Below are positions 34,081-45,341 of a stretch of 64,000 bases of DNA, piece by piece. Made by a program: the position numbers and the translations under genes. The notes under the pieces are model-generated. The model saw only the letters and a list, made by a program, of their open reading frames with translations, was not told the origin of the DNA and did not search any database. Source of the DNA: Chimonanthus salicifolius (Eukaryota > Streptophyta > Magnoliopsida > Laurales > Calycanthaceae); the NCBI GenBank assembly GCA_013350335.1, contig CM023542.1, positions 3,712,025 through 3,776,024 of the forward strand, written 5' to 3'. Each line of letters begins with the position of its first letter. The stretch's first letter is position 1.

Positions 34081-35039
34081 TTGAACTCTTTTATAAATCT
34101 TCAAATAATACTGTCCAATGCGCACATAATATTTTAAATATTTTTTATCTGTCAACGAGGATGAGTCTATCATAGTCATTTCTCATTTGTAGAAATTTAG
34201 CTGTAATTATAATTTATTTTTATTTTTTAAATTCAGTCAACTTAATCTGATTTAATTCGATTCAACAGAATTATAAGTTGAGCAAATTAATGAGTTTTTT
34301 TACTTTTTAATTTTAATTCTTAATTTAATACATTTTCAAATGAAAAACGGGATTTTGTTTCCGCCGCTCCGTTTCTCGGAAGCTTCTCGCCGATGTCTCC
34401 CATCTCCCTCGTGTTGAAAAGTCAAAGAAAGAAAAAGGACGTCAGTCTTACTTATTAGTTTACTACAATAAGTCTTGCAAGCCAAACGACTGAATTCTTG
34501 GGACGATCCGACGAAATTATGAGGTGGCTGGCCATTTCTGATAATCTTAATAAATTATTTAAATTGAGCCCAATTAAGTTATTTAATAAATAAGTTGAAA
34601 CAATTTAAACTCATGTTTGAATTGAGCAAGATTATTAAATTCAGTTCAATTATAGTATTTGAGTTGAGTTAGTGACGTATTGAATAGGATGATTTATCAA
34701 TTTAAATTTATTTAAATCAATACCAATATTTAATTGCATCCATAACGAAAATATATGTTAACCAATACAAAATTGATAAAAAATAGATAAAAGTAAATTC
34801 CATAATTCTATGTTAAAAAATAATAAATGATAAAAATACTTTTAAAATTATATTTGGTATGTGAATTCCATGAATGCCAAACTTTAATTGGTCTTTAATT
34901 TACAAATAAGTTGTATAAAATAGTAAACAATGTAATAAAAATTTGTAACCATGTGATTTTCCATAATTATACCTAAAATAAAATAAAAAACAAAATATTC
35001 TCACAAAAAAATGCACTTAATTTGTGTTGCTCAAATATA
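34081..35039. other. Intergenic AT-rich stretch upstream of the Tubby-like gene
   Basis: No gene or element was recognised. Some AATTGAG/AACTCA-type repeats (34225-34690) may be very old MITE sequence. Confidence 0.35.
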
Positions 35040-35330
35040 TGCTTACTAAATATGGTGGAGGAGTGGGCCTAAAACAATGCCACGCGTCCTATGCAAGCAG
35101 TCGTTCGGAGTTACCAAGAAATATCGTATCCATTAATTTTTCCGTTAGGTCGGTTAGGTCATAAAAGCAGTAATGCAGACCGACCTGGTTCAGTCGTTAC
35201 TGTCGCCTAGACGCCGTTACTTTGGGAGAGCCGTTACTTAACGGAGATAAAAAAGTCAAATAGTCTTCTGTTTATTGCTTGCAGCTTCGCCTCTCACGCA
35301 CTCCCAAAGGCAAAGCGAATAAAACAACTT
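35040..35330 (+). promoter_or_regulatory. Putative promoter of the Tubby-like gene
   Basis: This block is noticeably less AT-rich than its surroundings and lies before the likely transcript start. It contains several CCGTTAC/TAACGG motifs (about 35205-35245) and GGTTAGGTC repeats (about 35150). AACGG cores are found in MYB and M-phase (MSA) elements. Function is inference. No TATA box is clear. Confidence 0.4.
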
Positions 35331-37417
35331 TGGTTTTCAGATTTCAGAATCGGATTTAATATCAGTTTGAGTTCCGCCTTCCAGTGAGAGTAAAGCGAGG
35401 AATTACAGAGAAAGAGAAAAGGATCAGATCTCCTCCATACCCTTTGTGAAGGTGAGCTTCTTCTTCTTCTTCTTCGATTGATCCAGCTTTCTTTGTTGCA
35501 GATCTATTCTTTTACTTCGTTTTTTTAGATTTCTCTCTTTTTCCCCACATTTTTCACAGATTTGATGTGAAGGATCCGATTTTTTTTCTTTTTTGACTAG
35601 AAAGCGGAGAAATTCTTCAAAAACCGGTTTTTTGGGAGATTTGTGTAAAATATCAGGTTTTTCTTCATTTCCTTTGCATGATCTTCGTATTTCGTTTCGT
35701 TTCGAAGAAAATCTATCGATCTGTAGCTGGTCATGGTGATTTCTTTGCATTTTTACGGAATGAGCGGCGACATCACGTATTTTCTGACGTTTTTCTTCAT
35801 TTTAGCTTTTATCTGTAAACGACGGGAAAGCTGTGAACTTTCACCGTTCATGATGTTTATCTCTCTCTCTGTCTTGAGGTTTCCTTCCAATTTCCCGCTA
35901 AATGGTGGAAAAATCCAGTGTCCGAAACTTGTTCGAGAAGGCCGTTGGATTTCTTGAGACTCCGTCTCCCCATCTGAATTTATTGAACTTTGATCCGTTT
36001 TTGCTGCCAATTTAAGCTCCGATTTTGCAGGTGGTGCACGTTAGTTTTTAGCTCTTGGATACGCTAAAGTGCGCCGCCGGTATTTGCGCAAGTGGGGATA
36101 TGACCTGACTGGGTCGGCGACCTTAGCCGACAGCCTGCCGAAATCAACGGGCGAAGTTAGTGGCAGATCTCATCTGATAAGATCGTACGGCTAACGTTGT
36201 CTGACTTTTTTGGCCATGGCTTCCCTACGGGCGCACGTTAGCCACCACCTATTTGGTTTTGTGCTTCTTTTTGTCTTTATATTTCAAAAGCATTTTATTA
36301 TGCCTCTTGTCTACTCCTTTTTCTGATAAATTCGCAGTGGCTAGCTAATTCGCGAAGTAATCCATTTTTGTAAATTCTTTTTGAAAGATGAGAATTTATT
36401 TCAAGATGTGATATTTTTCTGGAATATGTGATTTTTTGAAGATATAATTATCTGAAAATTTAAATGCCTATTTATCTCAAGAGAATCTGAAGCTGCAGCT
36501 TAATATTCCTGGTTTTTAGTCAATTTATCTTTTATTATTTGCAGCATTCTGCATCCTCTCTGGGCTGCTATTTTTTATAGACTTCTGGATGTTTTATTTG
36601 AATATAGTGACCTTCGAATCTAAGTCATAGAGTATGGATTTTTTTTTTTACCAGATAATTATTAAATTCACTGACTTTTTCCAGAGTCAGGGAGGGAGTC
36701 TGAACTTGGCATACTTTTATGTAGGAATGAGTTATCATAGAGCTCTATGCTCTCTTCTATTGACTCAAAGGGGTGCATCTACTTGCCTGTTAAGAGTTTG
36801 TGGAATCGATGGTTCTACTGCATTTGGTCTTGCAATTCATATTGCAAGCTGAAGGATGTATTTAAATTGGAAGAATGGATGGAGAAAAGAGAAGAGACTG
36901 TATAAGCTGCCTCCAAGCATTTGATTGTGCTTGGTAATCTTTGAGATAAAGTGCACTGGATGGCCTCATACTGCATACGTTAGAAAGAACCTCTCTACTT
37001 AGGAAGAGCCCCTCCTAGTAGTGCACCCAGAGCATACTTCCTCCGATCTGAATGCATAACAAATTGACAAATTTGATCATCCGAAGGGGGATAGGTGGCA
37101 GACTGGGGTATTAGTAATGGGCTTTTTCCTGTGTAAGCACCCTTGAGTATCAATAATGTGGTCTACTATCTTTGTCTAAAGGCTGTTGTGGGTTTTGCAT
37201 TCATTCATGCATCTACTTTGCTATGTTTTTGTTATGGATTCTCTGATGGGTTTCTGCTGATAAATGCTTCTTTCTGTTGTTTATTTGCTTGCAGCTTAGT
37301 GTGGGAATTTATAGTGTCTCACGGTGGTTATTTGATGCACCAAGTACAGTGAAAATTGCGTTTCTTTGTAGACAACTGGTTGTCCTTGTGGCGTGATCTT
37401 GCAGTTTGGTGGAGTAG
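35330..37417 (+). other. 5' leader with probable intron(s), Tubby-like gene
   Basis: A leader-like purine-rich stretch ends in a good donor AAG|GTGAGC at about 35450. Candidate acceptors upstream of the start codon include TTTTGCAG (about 36030), GCTTGCAG (about 37294) and ATCTTGCAG (about 37403). A 5'-UTR intron of roughly 0.6-1.9 kb is likely, but which acceptor is used cannot be decided here. The small ORFs inside are not conserved. Confidence 0.5.
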
Positions 37418-40400
37418 ATGTCGTTCCGTAGTATTGTTCGTGATGTGAGAGATGGTTTTGGGAGCCTGTCAAGACGGAGCTTTGAAGTGAGGCTGTCAGG
37501 ACATCATAGAGGGAAGTCTCAGGGAGCGGTTTATGAGTTGCACCAAGACCAGCCTCTGGTGATCCAAACAAGTCGGTGGGCTGGTCTTCCCCCAGAATTA
37601 CTCCGTGATGTGATTAAAAGGTTGGAGGCAAGTGAAAGTACCTGGCCTGCTCGCAAGCATGTTGTTTCTTGTGCTGGTGTTTGCAGGTCATGGAGGGAAA
37701 TGTGTAAGGAGATTGTCAAGAACCCTGAACTTTGTGGGAAGCTTACTTTTCCTGTTTCCTTGAAGCAGGTGGTCCTCTCTTTCTTTGGTTTTACTCTCTC
37801 TCTCTCTCGCTGGTGTGTAGGGGGTGGAGGGGGAGATATTAAATGCCATTTTTTTTTTTTCTGTTTCTTCCTCATAAATCTTCATTTTTTTTAACTTAAT
37901 TTGGATGACCTCTTTTTCCCTGTTGGTAAAAGTTAAATGTGTCCAGATTCTTTATTTGATGCTAGATGCAAGTGCAAATTATCCATTATAAATTGTAGTG
38001 CTTTTATAAATTGGAATCTTATTCATCAAATTTCCTTATCTCTAATTTTACAGCCGGGTCCTCGTGACGGAACTGTTCAATGTTTCATCAAGAGGGACAA
38101 GTCAAATTCAACATATCACCTTTTCTTATGTCTTAGCCCAGGTATGCTCCCATATGTTACATTTTGATTGCTACTGAATTTTCATATCACTGCCACAAGA
38201 TCTTGTGTTCGTTGGCAAGTTCTAAAGATCTTATTTTCCATTTATGGATGTTTCACATGGGGATCATTGAGAACTTCCCACTAGTTGTATCCCTAGAATA
38301 TGTCTGAGTGTTGATTTTACCGTTGACACTGTTGGTAATTTGTGTTCCCTCTGTGTAAGCTAATGATGTGTTTGACTGATTTTTTATGTTCTGTGGCCAA
38401 ATCTTTCAGAAATAGCTCGCTTTAGCTTTGTGAATTTTGATGAAGTTTGATGGTCCCTTGGATTATAAAAATGAACTTGTCATTTGTGAAGCATATGCTA
38501 CAAACACTTTTATGGTTAGGTACAGCTAGTTCTTGTATTGTCTTGCTTAATCTGATTAGGAGTGTAATGAGAGACTATATGTATAACTCTGAGCTGCCGA
38601 TTGGTGGTGTTTATAAGTTCATTTTGGCAGAAATGATACTTCTTGTTAAGTATTTGCTTTTCTTTGCCCAAAATAAGTTTTTGCTTTTTCAGTATTCTGG
38701 TGCTTTTATGATAGGGCTACTTGGTTCACTGATAGGAGTGATAATTTGCATTACAACCAGAGAATTGCATGAAAGCCTCAGCAAATTGTCCTGTAAATAG
38801 TTTACTGAAGAACTGTTAGTTGTATTCTCACTTTTGATTATGTTGTGTGTGTGTGATTGTTATTTTTTTTAAATTGTCAACTATCCATGTCACATTGTCC
38901 TGCGGATCTTTTAGTGAAAAACTTTTCAAAGGACCCAAGTGTTTAGTGTGTTACGAGTTCATCCATATCCATTCTGTTAGTGACCCTGTGTGGGTTACAA
39001 GTTTCTTTATCTTGTATGTGTAGTCTGTGTGTTACAAGTTGCATCCATATCCAGGTGTGTGTGTGTGTGTTACGAGTTGCATCCATATCTGTTGTTTATG
39101 TGTGTGTGTGTGTGTTACGAGTTGCATCCATATCCATTCTGGTGTGTGTATATGTGTGTTAATGAGTTGCATCCATATCCTCTGTGTGAATGTGTGTGTT
39201 ACAAGTTGCAGCCATATTCTGTGTGTGTGTCAATACTTTTTTATGGATCCTCAGTTTCGAGTTTGTTAAAAGTTGCATCCTATACATTGAGAAAGAGAGC
39301 TGATGCATGAGCCTTTCATCCACCTGCCAGATCTTTCTTTAGGGTGTGCATGGTGAGATATTTGTGAATCTCTTCTTGATGGATCCTCAGTTTTGAGTGT
39401 CTTACAAGTTGCATCCATATCCAATGAGAAAGAGAGGGAAAGCTGATGCATGGATCTTTCATCCACCTGCTGGATCTCTTTTGTGGTGTCCGTTGCTGCT
39501 CTATTGTGAGATATGATGATTACGTCAGCTACGTATGATCGCTTCATCTTCAACTTTTCATCATTTGTATCAATTCCTTTTGATCCTTCTGAAAGTGGGG
39601 TGAAGGGGTGGGGCGGGGAACCATTCTTGTAGTGATCCTTTTGACTATCCATATTTTTGGTGAACCATTTCTTTTCTCCTCTTAAATTCTTGCCCTGTTT
39701 TGCCTACCTTATTAAACTTACCAATTTGCTTCTGTCTTATTTTGTGGGAGTCCAATATTGTGGTTTCAATTTTTAAAATGGAATTCCTATTTGCCAAAAC
39801 AAAGTCAACTCGTTTGTTCAAGAAATTTCATGTAATTTCTTTAGAGAGAATTTTTTCCCTTAAAAACCAGAAAGGAATCTAATGTGTGGGTACAGGGTGT
39901 CTACTTTGCAAGTTTTATGCTCTTTAAATTGCATGTGTCAGAACCAGATTTTTGGCATTTATGGTAGTTGAAATAATTCATTCTTAGCATTTTGTTGAAT
40001 GCTTGATGTCTGGTTGCACGAGTATATGTACAATCTGTCAATATTTGATATGGGTTCAAGATATCTGATTTTGCAAATCCCAAAATGTAGAATTCATAGA
40101 TTTTGCTTATTGAATAGATTCAAATGAATATTTATTTTTAAGTAAGAATAATGTGTAGAAGGAACCATTAAAAAAATTTCTGGACAAAATTTACTTGAAA
40201 AAATGTAGTAGTTTTGTTTTTTTTTTTTTTAGTAATTAATCATTTAATAAATGCTTCAATATTTTAGTCAGATTTCAACTGAAAATTTGATAATATGTTG
40301 TCCTATTGAAGAATTATGTTATGATACTACTTGAAGAATGCAACATATGCTGTGTCTGATACATGTCCAGCATGGATATGTCAGTTATTAGTTATGTCAA

Positions 40401-43400
40401 TGGGTTAGGATTATGTCAGTGATTACTGATTGTCAAGAAGAATGATAATATCACCTCTAAAATCTTGTAACTAATGATCGTGGAAGTGCAGGATAAAGTG
40501 TTCGATGTGTGGCAGTGGATAATGAGCTATTGATCTGAATAACAAATTAGTACTAACCTGGTCTACAACTTAGGGTATATGGATAATGAATGTAAACAAA
40601 CAGGACAACCTGATCCAGTCATACAGCTTCAATGAAATCAAATCAGTCCAAAAGCTGATCAATTCAGTTAGGCACTTGCCATCTATTTTCATTGTTCCAA
40701 CTGTTTGACCACATTGGAAAAAAATGCCCTCCCTCTCTATCTATCCGAGGGTTGGAGGGGCAGTGACCTTTGGTGTCCCTTCCAGTCAAGAATTTAGGCC
40801 TCACAATCAACTAGCAAATATTTCTTTCATGCCTTTCTTCATGCCTTTCTTCTTTCATGGTTTGATATTCTGGTTTCTTAGATGTAGAGGAACCACATCA
40901 AGCCATGCGGAACTTGGCTGTTAAACTCTTCTGTGGTGATGATACTGTAGTGGAGGTCCTAAAATAGCTCAACACTAGGATGGTAAAAAGCTTAACACCG
41001 CTTATTCTTGAAAATCAAAAAGGAAAAGAAGAAGAAGAAAGGTTGCCTTGTTCAAAACCCAATTATGACATCCCTTCTCTCCAACTTCACACCTCAGGAT
41101 GAAGAATCGTGTGGCTTCTTCTATCCCACCTATAGCCCGTGGCTGGAGAACACTCATATTCAATCTTTGTTCTATATTCAATGATACTTTTGTTCTCTTC
41201 ATTTGAAGGTATTATGAATTATATATATAATGATAAAAATAGCCCTGCCAATCGTCTTCATATACAACTCTGTGACTCGTAGTAGCATGATGTTACCAAT
41301 AGACACTTAACGATATTTACTCTCTTTATTAAATATTAACTACCATAAGGTAATAAATGGAGTGTGACATGCTTAGTCCTTGCTGTAAGACCATGTGTAA
41401 TGTCACAGGCCTTACATGTCTAACATCTTCAATAATATGGGCCGATAAACACATGATCCCTTTTAGGCCAGCTTGAACCACAGACAGCAGCATACACATG
41501 TTAGAATCTTACATGGATATGACGATTCAGCTTATCCCCAAGCAATGGAAATTTCTGGCTGTAATGGATGGAGTGAAATTATTTAGAGAGTCGGTTTTCA
41601 TGAATCCACCATTTGTGATGAAGGTAAGTGAAAAGATGCCATGGAGATCAGCATTGTTGGTTGACGAAACGAAAGGATGAATATGCTGTCCTCTCTTGGT
41701 GTCTCAGGAAAGCGGAGGCTGATGTTTGACACTTTCGAACTTTAAAGTTCTCGTCTCTGATGTATTGTCTTCATATTTTGGTTTCATTGGTCTATTTTGC
41801 TCTATGTTAGTTTTCACATCTTAATACGGCTTTTGTTCTCCCTAAAAGGAATAAAAGGTATGGAATTTTGGTAATGCAACATATTATTGTTATTATTTTT
41901 TGACAAGAGCCTCTAACACACTGTTTACACACTCATTGTTGCAATGACAAGGTTGTAAGTTCAAGCCCTATGGGCTTCAGATAGACAGCTAGCCTGTAGA
42001 AAAAAGTTGCAGATCCAGTTACCATTTCCAAACCTAGGTAGATGGGATAAGTGGCTATGAAGTCAATGATGAATATAGGTTAGGATAGAGTTAAAAATGA
42101 ACGCATTAGGGATATGCTAAAGATAGCTCCGATAGATGGCAAATTGAGAGAAACTCATTTCAGATGGTTTGGTCATGTTAATAGAAATCCCAACACAACC
42201 CCAATACGTAATGTGGAGAGGCTGCAGATTGAAGGCACTAGGAGGAGAGACCGACCTTCGAAACCTGGAGGGAAGGGATAAAAAAGAATATGTTAGACTG
42301 TGAAGTAACTGATGGTATGATTTGTGATGGGGTTATTTGGAAAAGAAGAACTCATAAGACCAACTCTAGATAGATGATATTACTGGCTGATGATGATGAT
42401 GAATATAGGTTTATTTCTTAAATTTAAAATCTCATGCTGCAGTTTTCTTATCCATTGCTTTGATGGGTTTATTATATTCTTATTTTAAATAAAATTCCTG
42501 ATTCTATGATAATATTTGCATTATCGTCCATAACAATGTTGATTTGAAAATATTAAAGAAAATGAAAAAGCCAGGAACCACAAATAGAAACCGCCAGTGT
42601 AGTGCCTTCCTAGATCCTTCATAATCAGCTATCACCTCTGAATTGTTATCCATTTCAAATTCACACCTATTGTCCCTTCTACACAATGAATTTTCAAGCC
42701 AAAAGCCACATTTATCTCTTCTTTATAGTTTATAGAACCATGGCACTTTGAGCCCTTGAATTTGTGGATATATGCTAAATGGTTGGGGATGAAATTTTGA
42801 TGTAAAAAGCGATATGGTTGCTTTGGATAATTTTCTTTGAGACTAGCACCTTTATTATTTCCAAGTGTCCCCATAGCACCCCATTACATAGTTCCAAGCT
42901 TAGGAAGGTATCCTAAACTGCCATAGTTGCCTGTGTCCCCATCATATTTTTCCATTATGATTGTCGTTGGTCATTTCTTTTACTGTGGTGACCTAAGTGA
43001 TCTTCACCTTCTAGTTCTTCCTTGAAGAAGAAAGTCCAATTTCTTCTTTTTTTTTTATGACCGAAGGTGTCCAGGCGTCTCACCCGACTAATCCTTTGGG
43101 GCATGTGCACACCTCCCTGCACACTACACCTGTGTTCTTTGATGGGGAATAACCCTATGGGGAGTGGCAGCCCGAAGAGGTTGAGCGTGTATCGAACTCA
43201 ATACCTCCCTTCATGAGGGGAGCTTCTTGACGGTGAGGCCAACCACTCCGGGTTGAAAGTTCAATTTCTTTCACCACAGCACAGTTTATTTCCTTTTTTG
43301 GTCTGAACTTGTAGAAGTGTGTCTAAATCCTGGTTAGTCAAAGCGTCCATTAAAGAACATTATCCAAAAGTCATATCGAATTAGGTTTCTCCTCTCATAT

Positions 43401-44995
43401 ACACAAATTCATCTGAAGGATAATTGTATTTTTTGGTGAATTTGTATTCTTTCAACATTTCCTATTCAACTTCCCGCAATTTTCACTGAGAGGACCCAAC
43501 AGAGGGAAAAAATGCAATAGGAACTAGGAAACTGTGTTACTGGGTGGAAGATACGTTCTTGTAGGTGATACGCATGTTGTGTTCCTTTTTTTTTGAGGTC
43601 CACATGTTGTTGTGCTGTTGGTGTAATTTGTTATCCTTCTTTTTTTTTTTCATATCTTCTGTAATAACTAGTGCCTCTATTGTTGCAGCATTGCTTGTCG
43701 AGAATGGGAAGTTCCTTCTCTCTGCGAAAAGAAATCGGCGAACTACATGTACGGAATATATCATATCCATGGATGCTGACAACATATCTAGATCAAGCAG
43801 CACCTACATAGGGAAACTAAGGTAATGATAGTGGACAACTGAAAGGTTTTTATTTTGTCATTATAAGACGATCCCTCTTGTATTTACCATCTTCTTAAGA
43901 TTGGCTGTTCAAAAAGTCCTCTTAAGCAAAACATTGATCTATAAATTTTATACTATTTCTTTGTTTAAGCGAGGAGTGATCGGGGGTGCACCTTTGCACC
44001 ACCATGTGATGGTGCATGGTCTTTTATATGGCTAGTGTTGGTTAGCTTTTGTATTGTGAATGTACCCGAGGATGGGAATGCCCTCCTTGGGATCCTCCTC
44101 CTCCTGCGGATGGGTTGTCTGCTTTTTGTTCAGATGATTGTAGCTGTTTGTTACCCCCCCACCCCACCCCACCCCACCCCACACACACCCCAAAATGTTC
44201 TGTTAATTACTTTCTAATCCTTAATTTGGAGACCAGCACTTTCACTGATTATGTGGAGTATTAAGTTTCTTTCTTTTTTCCAGGTCAAATTTTCTTGGCA
44301 CAAAGTTCATAATTTATGATACTCAGCCACCATACACTGGGACAAACGTTACTCCACTGGGTCGGACAAGCCGGAGATTCTATTCCAAAAAAGTGTCTCC
44401 AAAAGTACCCACTGGCAGCTACAGCATTGCCCAGGTCACTTATGAGTTGAATGTGCTGGGCACACGAGGCCCACGCCGGATGCACTGCATCATGCATTCC
44501 ATCCCTGCCTCTGCCTTGGATGCAGGTGGCACAGTACCTGGCCAACCTGAGCTTGTCCCCCGATCCCTTGAGGACTCATTCAGGAGCATCTCCTTCTCGA
44601 AATCTATTGACCAATCAGTTGAGTTTAGCAGCTCAAGGTTCTCTGACATAGTAGGAGCCCGGGATGACGACGATGAGGATGGGAAGGAGAGGCCATTGGT
44701 TCTTCGGAACAAGGCTCCCAGGTGGCATGAACAGTTGCAATGCTGGTGCTTGAATTTCCGGGGACGGGTGACAGTTGCCTCTGTGAAGAACTTCCAGCTG
44801 ATTGCTGCAACGCAGCCAGCTGCAGGAGCACCAACACCGTCACAACCAGCGCCACCAGAGCACGACAAGATCATATTGCAATTTGGCAAGGTTGGGAAGG
44901 ATATGTTTACCATGGATTATCGCTACCCTCTATCAGCATTCCAAGCATTTGCCATCTGCTTGAGCAGCTTTGACACTAAATTGGCTTGTGAATAG
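37418..44995 (+). CDS. TLP: Tubby-like F-box protein (4 exons, 427 aa)
   Basis: Plant TLPs pair an N-terminal F-box, which can bind SKP1/ASK in SCF ubiquitin ligases, with a C-terminal Tubby domain that binds membrane phosphoinositides. Exons are 37418-37768, 38054-38141, 43689-43821 and 44284-44995, with GT-AG borders. The split codons join correctly (G|CA for Ala147, AG|G for Arg191). The F-box covers about residues 53-108 ([20 protein letters not shown] and VCRSWREMC). The Tubby domain runs from about 118 to the end, with [16 protein letters not shown], the basic KRNRR at 160-164 (the family PIP2 site), [18 protein letters not shown], the late core [20 protein letters not shown] and the canonical end [12 protein letters not shown] immediately before the ATG in frame fixes the start. 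Residues about 265-315 form the usual variable acidic insert. Introns are 285, 5547 and 462 nt. The frame is intact. Confidence 0.96.
38947..39240. repeat. Minisatellite of GTTACGAGTTGCATCCATATCC units in Tubby-like intron 2
   Basis: About five or six units combine GTTAC(A/G)AGTTGCATCCATA with a variable (TG)n run. Spacing is roughly 50-60 bp. Slippage of the TG run probably drives length variation. Overlapping ORFs in all frames are caused by the repeat. Confidence 0.85.
39241..39520. repeat. Imperfect ~140-bp tandem duplication in Tubby-like intron 2
   Basis: Two copies starting near 39242 and 39380 share ATGGATCCTCAGTTT.GAGT, AAGTTGCATCC, GAGAAAGAGAG, GCTGATGCATG and TTTCATCCACCTGC in order. 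The AGTTGCATCC motif links it to the adjacent minisatellite, so both probably come from one ancestral unit. Confidence 0.8.
42068..42405 (+). mobile_element. RTE-type LINE 3' fragment in Tubby-like intron 2
   Basis: The plus strand encodes [20 protein letters not shown] and then [20 protein letters not shown], the conserved end of RTE-clade plant LINE ORFs (usually IRGSLGVAPIEDKMRE..LRWFGHV). A stop and frameshift follow. The fragment ends in a TGATGATGATGA run, the short-repeat tail usual for RTE elements. It is 5'-truncated. Confidence 0.8.
43046..43254 (-). mobile_element. SINE (family 1), complete copy with 16-bp TSD
   Basis: On the minus strand a tRNA-like head (box-B-like AGTTCGATACA) is followed by TGTGCAGGGAGGTGTGCACA and CCCCAAAGGATTAGTCGGG, ending in an A tail (T run on the plus strand at 43047-43056). 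The target-site duplication GAAAGT(C/T)CAATTTCTT flanks it at 43030-43045 and 43255-43270 with one mismatch. It lies in Tubby-like intron 2. Confidence 0.9.
44153..44191. repeat. (CCCCA)n microsatellite in Tubby-like intron 3
   Basis: C-rich pentanucleotide repeats pass into CA repeats about 90 bp before the exon 4 acceptor. The G-rich strand could form quadruplex-like structure, which is inference. Confidence 0.9.
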
Positions 44996-45140
44996 AGAGA
45001 AAAGGTGATATATATGGTAAGAAAAAAGAAATAGGTAGGATTTATGAAGGTATTGTTGTTGTTCCATGTTGATTAAAATGTAACAGTTGTAACTTGAAAC
45101 TTTGATGCAACAATAACTGCGCACATTAGAGAAATTATCA
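44996..45140 (+). other. Probable 3' UTR of the Tubby-like gene
   Basis: This follows the TAG stop and contains ATTAAAATGTAACAG and CAACAATAAC motifs typical of plant polyadenylation regions. The end is approximate. Confidence 0.5.
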
Positions 45141-45196
45141 TTTAGCTTTTGTCATTTTAAAGAGAAGTCAATAATATTGCATTTGATGCTCTCATC

Positions 45197-45333
45197 CAGG
45201 GGTTGAGATACGTATCGGTCGATATATATCAGTTTTGAAAACCGGTATATATCAGGTCGATATTCACTCTTTTTTTTTTTTTTAAATAAGAAAAAAATTA
45301 AGGGAAAAATATCGGTCGAATTTTAAACCCCTG
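45197..45333. mobile_element. hAT-like MITE, copy D (137 bp)
   Basis: TIRs CAGGGGTTGAGAT and TTTAAACCCCTG and a perfect 8-bp TSD CTCTCATC (45189-45196 and 45334-45341). Internal blocks are decayed versions of the palindrome (GTATCGGTCGATATA, ATATCGGTCGAA). It starts about 200 bp after the Tubby-like stop codon. Confidence 0.88.
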
Positions 45334-45341
45334 CTCTCATC

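Noticed and set aside
35424..35750. 108-aa minus-strand ORF near the Tubby-like leader
   Set aside because: Lysine-rich translation of T-rich leader/intron sequence; it lies antisense to a probable 5' UTR intron.
37531..37885. Minus-strand ORFs of 65-114 aa over Tubby-like exon 1
   Set aside because: Antisense to the F-box coding exon; no conserved features.
44440..44913. 157-aa minus-strand ORF over Tubby-like exon 4
   Set aside because: Antisense shadow of the Tubby domain.
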